Positions 15,234 to 22,867 of a stretch of 64,000 nucleotides of DNA are shown one piece after another. The DNA comes from Herbidospora solisilvae (GTDB lineage Bacteria; Actinomycetota; Actinomycetes; Streptosporangiales; Streptosporangiaceae), in contig NZ_WXEW01000006.1 of assembly GCF_009901565.1 (NCBI RefSeq), positions 310,001-374,000 of the forward strand, read 5' to 3'. Position numbers and translations under genes: made by a program. The stretch's first letter is position 1. Each line of letters begins with the position of its first letter. The notes under the pieces were generated by a model, which worked only from the letters and a program-made list of their open reading frames with translations, did not search any database and had not been told where the DNA came from.

Positions 15234-17303
15234 TTAACCCGCGGTTACCGCTTTGAATCGGCCGGGCAACCGATCAATCTCACCGGCCCCGGCGGCGTCG
15301 ACCGATACGGACACCGGCGTACCGGCGACCACGAACCCGTCAGCGGAGAGCGCGCCGAGGGGCGCGCCGGTCATCGGGCGCAGCTCGACCGTGCCGCCGG
15401 GCACGTCGGGGTGGAGGCCGAGCGCGGCGTGGGTGATCACCACGGCGGCCGCCGCCGACCAGGCCTGCGGGCGGCAGGAGGCCGGGTAGGGCACCGGGCG
15501 GCCGACCGCGTCGCGGGCGTCGCCGGAGAGCAGTTCGGGCAGCCGGTTCTCGAACGGCTCGGCCGCGGCCAGCAGCCCCTCGGCGAGCACGGCGGCCTCG
15601 GCGCCGAAGCCGTCGCGGGCCAGGCCGGCGATGACGATCGCGGTGTCGTGCGGCCAGACCGAGCCGCAGTGGTAGGACAGTGGGCTGAAGCCCTTGTCGG
15701 CCGACGACATGGTGCGCAGACCGAACCCGGCCGCCATCTCGGGTGAGGCGAGGAAGGAGGCTACCCGGGCCGACTCCTCGTGGTTGAGGATGCCGGTCCC
15801 GAGCAGGTGGCCGATGTTGCTGGTCAGCGCATCGACCGGCCGCTTGTCGCGGTCGAGCGCGAGAGCGGGGTAACCGCCCTCGACCCAGAACCGCTCGCGG
15901 AACCTGGTGGCCATCGCGGCGGCGTACGCGCGCCAGACGTCGGCGCCGGGGCGGCCGAAGGCGTCCAGGAGCGCGGCGCCCTTGACGGCGGCCTCGTAGG
16001 CGTAGCCCTGGACCTCGGCCAGGGCGATGGGCGGTTCGGCCAAGCGTCCGTCGTGGAACCTGACCGAGTCGCCGGAGTCCTTCCATCCCTGGTTGGCCAG
16101 GCCGCGCCCGCTGGTGTCGATGTACTCCAGGAAGCCGTCGCCGTCGGGGTCGGCGTCGGTGGCGAGCCAGCTCAGGGCCGCCTCCATGGCCGGGAGCAGC
16201 GCCTCGACCTCCCCGTCGGGCAGGCCCCAGCGCCAGGCGTCGTGCAGCAGCGAGATCCACAGCGGGGTGGCGTCGATCGTGCCGTAGTAGGCGGCCGGGA
16301 GCCGGAGGCCGTTCACGGGCACCACGAACTCGCCCCTGCGGAGCTCGTGCATGATCTTGCCGGGGGCCTCGCCGGTCAGCGGGTCGTGCCGGACGCCCTG
16401 GCGGCGGGCGAGCACCCGCAGGGTGCCCCGCGCCAGGTCGGTGCCGAGCGGCAGCAGCATGCGGGCGGCCCACAGGCTGTCGCGGCCGAACACGGTCAGG
16501 AACCACGGCACGCCCGCGCCCAGGAAGGTGTCGCCGGGGTGGCCGGTCTCGGTGAGGCGCAGGCCGGCGAGGTCGTCGAGGCTCTGCGCGAGAAGTGCCG
16601 GGATCCGGCGGTCGGCCGCCGCGACCTTCAGCGGAGACCACTCGACCGGGCCGGCAGGGGCCGCCACGACGGCGGCCGGGTCGGTCACCATCACGCGCCA
16701 GCACAAGGTCATGGTCCCGCCGGCTTCGAGGGCCACCTCCCAGCGCAGCTCCCGCCCGCGCACCTCGGCCCCCTCCCCCGTCATCGCCACGGTGGTGCCG
16801 CCGGAGGTCCAGGTCAGCTCGCCGCCGACCGGGGTGACCGGTTCGGCGTCGTAGCCCGACTTGACGGTCTCGATGGCCGCCAGGTCGCAGTTCACCCGCA
16901 TCGCCACGGTCATGGCCACGGGCATGGTCGCGGTCGAGGTGATGGTGATCTCCTCGGCCATGCCGTACGCGCGGATCTCGCGCAGCCGGTCGACGCGCAC
17001 CACCGGGTCGGGCTGCACGTCGCCGAGCCAGCGCGCCAGCGAGGTGAACCGGCTGCGGCCGGGACCGGCGGCGGCGTGCGCGATGGGCTCGGCCTCCCGG
17101 CCGTCGATCAGCAGAACCGCCTCCGAGACGACCCGCCGGTCGGCGTGGAAGGTCCCCTGCACCCCGGCCGCCCGTATCTGGCCGTCGGCCCCGCTGAGCG
17201 CGCTCGTGGGCGCCATGACGGTGCTGACCAGGTCGTGCAGGAGCGGCTGCAACCGGACGTCGGTGGCGGAGGGGGAGTCGGCAGGCACGCGGTGGTCCTT
17301 CAC
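15234..17303 (-). CDS. Amylo-alpha-1,6-glucosidase / glycogen-debranching-type glycosidase
   Basis: A 689-residue protein with an N-terminal debranching-type beta domain (about 20-220; GTFHADRRVVSEAVLLIDG) and a C-terminal alpha/alpha-barrel glycosidase domain. Typical segments are TVFGRDSLWAARMLLPL, YYGTIDATPLWI, the Asp-rich DADPDGDGFLEYIDTSGRG, LANQGWKDSGDS, and SVWPHDTAIVIAG. Members cleave alpha-1,6 or other alpha-glucosidic bonds. No signal peptide, so it is cytoplasmic. It is divergent from the LacI gene across a region with three operator-like sites, and probably processes sugars brought in by the adjacent importer. Confidence 0.87.
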   Translation of the reverse strand: MKDHRVPADSPSATDVRLQPLLHDLVSTVMAPTSALSGADGQIRAAGVQGTFHADRRVVSEAVLLIDGREAEPIAHAAAGPGRSRFTSLARWLGDVQPDPVVRVDRLREIRAYGMAEEITITSTATMPVAMTVAMRVNCDLAAIETVKSGYDAEPVTPVGGELTWTSGGTTVAMTGEGAEVRGRELRWEVALEAGGTMTLCWRVMVTDPAAVVAAPAGPVEWSPLKVAAADRRIPALLAQSLDDLAGLRLTETGHPGDTFLGAGVPWFLTVFGRDSLWAARMLLPLGTDLARGTLRVLARRQGVRHDPLTGEAPGKIMHELRRGEFVVPVNGLRLPAAYYGTIDATPLWISLLHDAWRWGLPDGEVEALLPAMEAALSWLATDADPDGDGFLEYIDTSGRGLANQGWKDSGDSVRFHDGRLAEPPIALAEVQGYAYEAAVKGAALLDAFGRPGADVWRAYAAAMATRFRERFWVEGGYPALALDRDKRPVDALTSNIGHLLGTGILNHEESARVASFLASPEMAAGFGLRTMSSADKGFSPLSYHCGSVWPHDTAIVIAGLARDGFGAEAAVLAEGLLAAAEPFENRLPELLSGDARDAVGRPVPYPASCRPQAWSAAAAVVITHAALGLHPDVPGGTVELRPMTGAPLGALSADGFVVAGTPVSVSVDAAGAGEIDRLPGRFKAVTAG

Positions 17304-17314
17304 GAAGTTGTGTC

Positions 17315-17403
17315 TTGACAGATCAAGAGCAGGGGTGCAGATTGCGAAACAATTCCCTAACTTGAACGATCAAATCATGCATTACTTCGGTTTGATCGTT
17401 CAA
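17315..17403. promoter_or_regulatory. Cluster of LacI-type operators between debranching enzyme and lacI
   Basis: Three sites of form TTGAnnnnTCAA: TTGACAGATCAA (17315-17326), TTGAACGATCAA (17362-17373) and TTGATCGTTCAA (17392-17403). The last two carry the central CG usual for LacI-family operators. Extended by one base they form a perfect 13-base inverted repeat (TTGAACGATCAAA / TTTGATCGTTCAA), centres 30 bp apart. They lie between the divergent starts at 17303 and 17422, so the LacI protein probably controls both its own gene with the importer and the glycosidase. Confidence 0.75.
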
Positions 17404-17421
17404 CCCCCGAAAGGTACACAG

Positions 17422-18450
17422 ATGGCCGAAAAGGTGACGATCGCCGACGTGGCGCGCGCCGCGGGCGTATCTCGCCAGACGGTCTCCAACACGCTGAACA
17501 CCCCCGAGGTGGTCCGTGCGGAGACCCGCCGCCGGGTCCTCGACGTCGTCGAGGAGCTCGGCTACCGGGTCAACCAGGCGGCCCGCCAGATGAGGACCGG
17601 CCGGTCGCGGCTGATCGCCGCCCGCATCGACCCCGAGCAGGACGGCATCAACGGCTCGGTCGGCGACCGCTTCCTGCACGGCCTCACCGAGACGGCCGCC
17701 CGTGAGGGCTACCGGGTGCTGCTCTATACCGCCGACGGCGACGACGCCGAGACCGCCGCCTTCGACGACCTGCTCGGCGCGTACGAGCCCGACGCGTTCG
17801 TGCTGATGGCCACCCACCACGGCGACCGGCGCACGAGCTGGCTGGCCGAGCGCGGGGTGCCGTTCGTCACCTTCGGCCGGGCCTGGAGCGACCCGGCCGC
17901 CCCGCACTGCTGGGTCGACGTCGACGGCGCCGCCGGCACCGAGGCCGCCACCCGCCACCTGCTCGCCCAGGGCCACCGCCGGATCGGCTTCCTCGGCTGG
18001 CCCGAGGGCTCCGGCGTCGGCGACGACCGGCGGGAGGGCTGGCGGCGGGCGCTGGCCGAGGTCGGCCTCGGCGTCACCGGCCTGCACCGCGAGACCGAGG
18101 ACGACGTCGCCCCCGGCGAACACGCCGCCCGCGACCTGCTCGACCGCGACCCCGGGATCACCGCCCTGGTCTGCGCCAGCGACTCGCTCGCGCTCGGCGC
18201 CCTGCACGTCGCGCGCGCCCCCGGCCCCGCCTGGCTCGCGGGCGGCCAGTCCCACCGTCCCGTCGCGGTCGTCGGCTTCGACGACACCCCGGTCGCCAAG
18301 GCGATCGGTCTCACGAGTGTCCGCCAGCCGATCGCGGAGGTGGCGTCGAGCTGCCTGCGGCTGCTGGCCACCCGGCTCGACGGAGGCGCGGGGGCGCCTC
18401 CGGAGTACCTCCTGCTTCCGCCCTCCCTGGTCGTCCGCGCGTCGGGCTGA
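17422..18450 (+). CDS. LacI-family transcriptional repressor
   Basis: A 342-residue regulator. The N-terminal HTH is VTIADVARAAGVSRQTVSNTLN with hinge-region AARQMRTGRSRLIA, followed by a periplasmic-binding-protein-like sensor domain (LLGAYEPDAFVLMATHH; ALVCASDSLALGAL; VAVVGFDDTPVAKAIGLTSVRQP). The ATG at 17422 follows GAAAGG. First gene of the sugar-importer locus, probably binding the TTGAWCGWTCAA sites just upstream and released by an alpha-glucoside ligand. The ligand is inferred from context. Confidence 0.92.
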   Translation: MAEKVTIADVARAAGVSRQTVSNTLNTPEVVRAETRRRVLDVVEELGYRVNQAARQMRTGRSRLIAARIDPEQDGINGSVGDRFLHGLTETAAREGYRVLLYTADGDDAETAAFDDLLGAYEPDAFVLMATHHGDRRTSWLAERGVPFVTFGRAWSDPAAPHCWVDVDGAAGTEAATRHLLAQGHRRIGFLGWPEGSGVGDDRREGWRRALAEVGLGVTGLHRETEDDVAPGEHAARDLLDRDPGITALVCASDSLALGALHVARAPGPAWLAGGQSHRPVAVVGFDDTPVAKAIGLTSVRQPIAEVASSCLRLLATRLDGGAGAPPEYLLLPPSLVVRASG

Positions 18451-18489
18451 CCGGTCACCACCCCGAAGAAGAGAAACAAAGGAAACGCG

Positions 18490-19755
18490 ATGAAGCGCAG
18501 CAACGTCCGGAAGGCGGCCCTGTCGGCGGCCGTCGGCGCCGTCCTGTTGTCCTCCTCCGCATGCGGCGGCGGCAGTGGTTTCGAGGAGACCGACGACCCG
18601 GCCGCGCAGCCGAGCCAGGCCTCGGCCGGCCCCGCCCAGCTGCAGGTTCTCATCGGCTCCTCCGGCGACGCCGAGACCAAGGCGGTGACCGACGCCGCCG
18701 CCGCGTGGGGCGCGGCCACCGGCAACACCGCGACCGTGACCCCGGCGCAGGACCTCGGCCAGCAGCTCGGCCAGGCCTTCGCGGGCGACACCCCGCCCGA
18801 CGTGTTCTACGTGGACGCCGGCCGCTTCGCCGACTACGCCAGCGTCGGCGCGCTGGAGCCGTACGGCGACCGGATCACCAACCCGACCGACTTCTACGAG
18901 AGCCTGCGCACCACCTTCACCTTCGACGGCAAGTTCTACTGCGCGCCCAAGGACTTCTCCACCCTGGCGCTCATCGTGAACACCGACCTGTGGAGCAAGG
19001 CCGGGCTGACCGACGCCGACATCCCCACCACGTGGGACCAGCTCACCGCGGTCGGCGAGAAGCTGAAGGCCAAGGACATCACCCCGCTGGCGCTGGGCGA
19101 CACGCGTGACCGGGTGGGCGCGTTCATGGTGCAGGCGGGCGGCTGGATCACCAGCGCCGACGGCAAGACCGCCACGGCCGACTCCCCCGAGAACCTGGAA
19201 GCCCTGACGTACGTCCAGAAGCTGGTCAAGGACAAGACCGCCCAGTACCCCAAGCAGCTCAGCGCGGGCTGGGGCGGCGAGGCGTTCGGCAAGGGCAGCG
19301 CGGCCATGACGATCGAGGGCAACTGGATCAAGGGCGCGCTGACCAACGACTACCCCGACGTGAAGTACAGCGTCCACGAGCTCCCGGCCGGGCCGGCGGG
19401 CAAGGGCACCCTGTCGTTCACCACCTGCTGGGGCATCGCCGCCAAGTCCAAGAACAAGGAGGCGGCCATCAGCTTCGTCGAGGCGATGACCACCGCCGAG
19501 CAGCAGATGACCTACGCCAAGGCGTTCGGCGTCATGCCCTCGCGCCAGTCGGCCAAGGACGCCTACACCGCCGAGTTCCCGGACGACGCCCCGTTCGTGA
19601 ACGGCGCCGAGTACGCCCACGGCCCGGTGAACGCCCCCAAGATGGACAGCGTGCTGGCCGACTTCGACACGGGCATCCAGCAGCTCACCTCCATCGTGCC
19701 CAAGACGCTGCTCGAGCGGGTGCAGAAGAACACCCAGGCCGCGCTCGGCAACTAG
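18490..19755 (+). CDS. ABC sugar importer, substrate-binding lipoprotein
   Basis: A 421-residue MalE-type (family 1) extracellular binding protein with a lipoprotein signal: basic start MKRSNVRK, hydrophobic core, lipobox SSAC with Cys 24, then a Gly/Ser linker. The mature domain has PPDVFYVDAGRFADYA and GSAAMTIEGNWIKGAL segments typical of oligosaccharide binders. It is the first transport gene after lacI. A hairpin (19765-19800) separates it from the permeases, a usual device to keep the binding protein in excess. Confidence 0.9.
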   Translation: MKRSNVRKAALSAAVGAVLLSSSACGGGSGFEETDDPAAQPSQASAGPAQLQVLIGSSGDAETKAVTDAAAAWGAATGNTATVTPAQDLGQQLGQAFAGDTPPDVFYVDAGRFADYASVGALEPYGDRITNPTDFYESLRTTFTFDGKFYCAPKDFSTLALIVNTDLWSKAGLTDADIPTTWDQLTAVGEKLKAKDITPLALGDTRDRVGAFMVQAGGWITSADGKTATADSPENLEALTYVQKLVKDKTAQYPKQLSAGWGGEAFGKGSAAMTIEGNWIKGALTNDYPDVKYSVHELPAGPAGKGTLSFTTCWGIAAKSKNKEAAISFVEAMTTAEQQMTYAKAFGVMPSRQSAKDAYTAEFPDDAPFVNGAEYAHGPVNAPKMDSVLADFDTGIQQLTSIVPKTLLERVQKNTQAALGN

Positions 19756-19764
19756 GCAAGTCTC

Positions 19765-19800
19765 CGCGTCCGGCACTCATCGGGGAGGGTGCCGGGCGCG
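19765..19800 (+). terminator. Intercistronic hairpin between binding protein and permease genes
   Basis: CGCGTCCGGCAC pairs with GTGCCGGGCGCG (12 bp, one G-T) around a 12-base loop, with no following T run. Likely an RNA-stabilising or attenuating hairpin rather than a full terminator. Confidence 0.6.
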
Positions 19801-19829
19801 GTCGTCCCGCGCAAGAGGAGGTACCGCCC

Positions 19830-20855
19830 ATGCGGCTCTCGGCGAAGGCCAGGGAGAACATCGCGGGCTGGTTGTTCGTCGCCCCGGTGATCGTGATCCT
19901 GGGCCTGTTCATGCTGCTGCCGATCCTGATGGCGATGTGGGTCAGCCTCACCGGCTGGAACGGGCAGGGCAGCCCGTTCAAGTCGGGCGTCCCGTTCGTC
20001 GGCTTCGACAACTACGCGAGGTTGTTCACCGAAGAGGGGCTGACGCGGCAGGACTTCATGACCAGCGTGCGCAACAACATCTACTACGTCGGCATCGTCG
20101 TGCCGGTGCAGACGGTGCTCGCGCTGGGCCTGGCGCTGGTGGTCAACTCGCGGATGCTGAAGGGCAAGGGCTTCTTCCGGGCCGCGTTCTTCTTCCCGTC
20201 GGTGACCAGCTCGGTCGCGATCAGCGTGGTCTTCCTGTTCATCTTCGCCAGCTCGGGCGCGGTGAACAACCTGCTGGCGTTCTTCGGGATCCAGGGCCCG
20301 CAGTGGTTCGCGGACGCGCGCGGCATCCTGCACCTGGCCCTCGGCGGCCTCGGCCTGGTCGACGTGGACAACCCGCCGGCGTGGCTGACCGGCGGCGGCC
20401 CGTTCGGGCTGAGCTGGTGGGAGTGGCTGGCCGGTCCGTCGGTGGCGATGTCGACGATCATGCTCTTGGTCATCTGGACGACCTCGGGAACGTTCATGCT
20501 GATGTTCCTGGCCGCCCTCCAGGACATCCCGGTCACCCTCGAAGAGGCCTCGATGCTCGACGGCGCGGGCCGCTGGAAGCGCCTGCGGTACGTCACGCTC
20601 CCGATGCTGAAGCCGACCCTGTTCCTGGTCCTGACCATGGGCATCATCGCCACCTGGCAGGTCTTCGACCAGGTGTACGTCATGAGCCAGGGCGCCCCCG
20701 GCAAGACGACGCTGACGCCGGCGTACCTGTCCTACACGCAGGCGTTCGACAACTTCGAGTACGGCACCGGGACGGCCATCTCGTTCGTGCTGTTCGCGAT
20801 CATCGTGCTGTTCACGATCGTGCAGCGGTGGTTGCTGAGGGAAAGGAACGCCTGA
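19830..20855 (+). CDS. ABC sugar importer, inner-membrane permease (MalF-type)
   Basis: A 341-residue permease with six or more spans and the EAA loop EEASMLDGAGRWKRLRYVTLPMLKP that contacts the ATPase. Preceded by AAGAGGAGG. The gene ends in TGATG, its TGA sharing one base with the next permease ATG. Together with 18490 and 20855 it forms an importer without a local ATPase, which in actinobacteria is often supplied by a shared MsmK-type ATPase elsewhere. Confidence 0.9.
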   Translation: MRLSAKARENIAGWLFVAPVIVILGLFMLLPILMAMWVSLTGWNGQGSPFKSGVPFVGFDNYARLFTEEGLTRQDFMTSVRNNIYYVGIVVPVQTVLALGLALVVNSRMLKGKGFFRAAFFFPSVTSSVAISVVFLFIFASSGAVNNLLAFFGIQGPQWFADARGILHLALGGLGLVDVDNPPAWLTGGGPFGLSWWEWLAGPSVAMSTIMLLVIWTTSGTFMLMFLAALQDIPVTLEEASMLDGAGRWKRLRYVTLPMLKPTLFLVLTMGIIATWQVFDQVYVMSQGAPGKTTLTPAYLSYTQAFDNFEYGTGTAISFVLFAIIVLFTIVQRWLLRERNA

Positions 20856-21709
20856 TGGCCACCGTCAGGGCCGACCACGGGGCGCGGACCGTGGCGTCGA
20901 CGTTCGTCGGCTACTTCATCCTGATCTTCTTCGCGCTGGTCTTCATCTACCCGTTCGTCATCCAGCTCTCGGCGTCGTTCAAGACCGAGCCGAACGCGGC
21001 GCTCAACCCGCTGAACCCGGTGCCCGACCCGTTCGTCACCGACGCCTACCACAAGGTGTTCCTCAGCACCGACATGCCGCTGTGGCTGGGCAACTCGCTC
21101 ATCGTGACGATCGCGATCACGCTGGGCCGGGTGCTGCTCGACTCGATGGCCGGCTACGCGCTGGCGCGGCTGCGCTTTCGGGGCCGCAAGGCGCTGTTCT
21201 CGGCCGTGATCGCCATCCTGGCGGTCCCGGGCGTCGTGTTGTTCATCCCGAAGTTCCTGGTGCTCAAGCAGTTCGGCATGTACGACACGTACACGGCCCT
21301 GATCCTGCCGATCATCGCCGACGCGGGCGGCGTGTTCATCATGAAGCAGTTCTTCGAGTCGATCCCCCGCAGCGTGGAGGAGGCGGCCCGGATCGACGGC
21401 GCCGGCACGTGGCGCACGTTCTGGTCGGTGGTGCTGCCGATGGGCCGCCCGGCGCTGATCACGCTGACGATCATCTCGTTCCAGAGCTCGTGGAACGAGC
21501 TCCCCCACAGCCTCGTGGCGGTGCAGAGCCCCGATCTCTACACGCTGCCGCGAGGCCTGGCGGTGCTGGTCAGCGGATCGCTGGGATCGGGCAACCAGTA
21601 TCCGCTCAAGCTGGGCGCGGCGGTGCTGGCGACGATCCCGGTCGCGATCATCTTCGTGGTGTTCCAGCGTTACTTCGTGCGCGGCGCCAACGAGGGGGCC
21701 GACAAGTAG
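20855..21709 (+). CDS. ABC sugar importer, inner-membrane permease (MalG-type)
   Basis: A 284-residue permease with the EAA loop EEAARIDGAGTWRTFWSVVLPMGRP and six spans. Its ATG overlaps the MalF-type stop by one base. Its last 40 bases overlap the 3' end of the convergent MFS gene (21670-21709), an unusually deep coding overlap. Confidence 0.9.
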   Translation: MATVRADHGARTVASTFVGYFILIFFALVFIYPFVIQLSASFKTEPNAALNPLNPVPDPFVTDAYHKVFLSTDMPLWLGNSLIVTIAITLGRVLLDSMAGYALARLRFRGRKALFSAVIAILAVPGVVLFIPKFLVLKQFGMYDTYTALILPIIADAGGVFIMKQFFESIPRSVEEAARIDGAGTWRTFWSVVLPMGRPALITLTIISFQSSWNELPHSLVAVQSPDLYTLPRGLAVLVSGSLGSGNQYPLKLGAAVLATIPVAIIFVVFQRYFVRGANEGADK

Positions 21710-22833
21710 TACCAGACGGCGAGCTGGACCAGGGCGAGCGTGAGGGCGAAGGGCATCAGCGCCTGCATGCCGACGCCCTGGCCCAGCGCCCCGGCCGTCC
21801 ACGGCAGCAGCGAGCCGCCGATGACCGACCCGCCGTTGAGCACCCCGATGGCGGTCGGCACCAGCCGGGCCGGCAGCAGCTCGGGCAGGATCGCCATCGT
21901 GGTCGGGAACAGCGGGCCGAGGAAGAACCCGAGCAGCACGAACCCGGCCACCGGCACGACGCCGAGCCAGATCAGCACGGTCGAGGCGGCGACGCCGACG
22001 CAGCACCAGAGCGTCGTCCGCGCCGGGGTCAGGCCGAGCCTGCTCGCGACGGGGCTGATGACGAACCGGCCCGCGGTGAGCCCGGCCCAGTAGCCGCTGA
22101 CCGCGTAACCGGCGATCAGGTGGGTCTCCAGGTTGACCTCACGCAGGTAGGAGTAGGCCCAGTTGCCCACCCCGATCTCCACGCCCAAGTAGACCGTGAG
22201 GAACACCGACGCGAGCAGGACGTACTTGTTGCGCAGCGCGGTCGGCAGCAGGCCGCGCTCCTTCTCCTCTTTTTCCTGTACGACCCTCTTCGGGAACGTC
22301 AGGTAGAAGGCGACCCCCAGGAGGGCGGTCGCCACGGCCAGCCCCCACCAGACGGCCGTCCAGGGGGCGTAGCCGAGGGTCAGCGCCGCGACGGCCGGGC
22401 CGGCCAGGGCGCCGACGCCGAAGAAGGCGTGCAGCCGGTTGAGCAGGGTGGCCGCGTCGGGGAGCGCCGCCAGGTGCACGTTCAGCACCGATTCGAGCAC
22501 CCCCACCCCGTACCCGCAGAAGCCCTGGGCGGCGATCAGCACCCAGAACGACGGCCGCGCCGCCGTGACGACGGCGGCGAGCACGAACACCCCGCTGCCC
22601 GCGACGAGCGCCAGCCGCAGCCCCAGCCGCTCGATCAGCGCGCCGTTGGTGAGCCCGGCCAGCAGGAACCCGGCCGAGTTGGTGAAGAAACCGAGCCCGA
22701 TCAGGGCCTTGTCGACGCCGTAGTCGTCGATCTGCGCGGGTAACAACACCCCGCCGACCGCGGCGCCGATCCCGACGAGGACGAACGCCGCGTAGGAGAG
22801 ATAAATCGAGGAACGCATCCCAGGGGACCCCAT
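21670..22833 (-). CDS. MFS transporter, probably sugar-related
   Basis: A 387-residue major facilitator with about 12 spans. It starts MGSPGMRSSIYLSYAAFVLVGIG (M6 at 22818 is a possible alternative start), with a charged central loop TFPKRVVQEKEEKERG and a second-half signature GYAVSGYWAGLTAGR. The similarity in layout to FucP-like sugar MFS proteins and a CebR-like box in front of the gene suggest carbohydrate transport; the substrate is unknown. It converges on and overlaps the sugar ABC permease. Confidence 0.8.
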   Translation of the reverse strand: MGSPGMRSSIYLSYAAFVLVGIGAAVGGVLLPAQIDDYGVDKALIGLGFFTNSAGFLLAGLTNGALIERLGLRLALVAGSGVFVLAAVVTAARPSFWVLIAAQGFCGYGVGVLESVLNVHLAALPDAATLLNRLHAFFGVGALAGPAVAALTLGYAPWTAVWWGLAVATALLGVAFYLTFPKRVVQEKEEKERGLLPTALRNKYVLLASVFLTVYLGVEIGVGNWAYSYLREVNLETHLIAGYAVSGYWAGLTAGRFVISPVASRLGLTPARTTLWCCVGVAASTVLIWLGVVPVAGFVLLGFFLGPLFPTTMAILPELLPARLVPTAIGVLNGGSVIGGSLLPWTAGALGQGVGMQALMPFALTLALVQLAVWYYLSAPSLAPRTK

Positions 22834-22849
22834 CTGAGAGGAGTGGCGT

Positions 22850-22863
22850 TGGGAGCGCTCAAG
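22850..22863 (-). promoter_or_regulatory. CebR/CelR-like operator upstream of the MFS gene
   Basis: TGGGAGCGCTCAAG matches 11 of 14 positions of the known cellulose-regulon operator TGGGAGCGCTCCCA, including the whole GAGCGCTC core. It lies 17 bases before the MFS start. The cognate regulator is not in the window as far as I can tell. Confidence 0.45.
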
Positions 22864-22867
22864 AACA

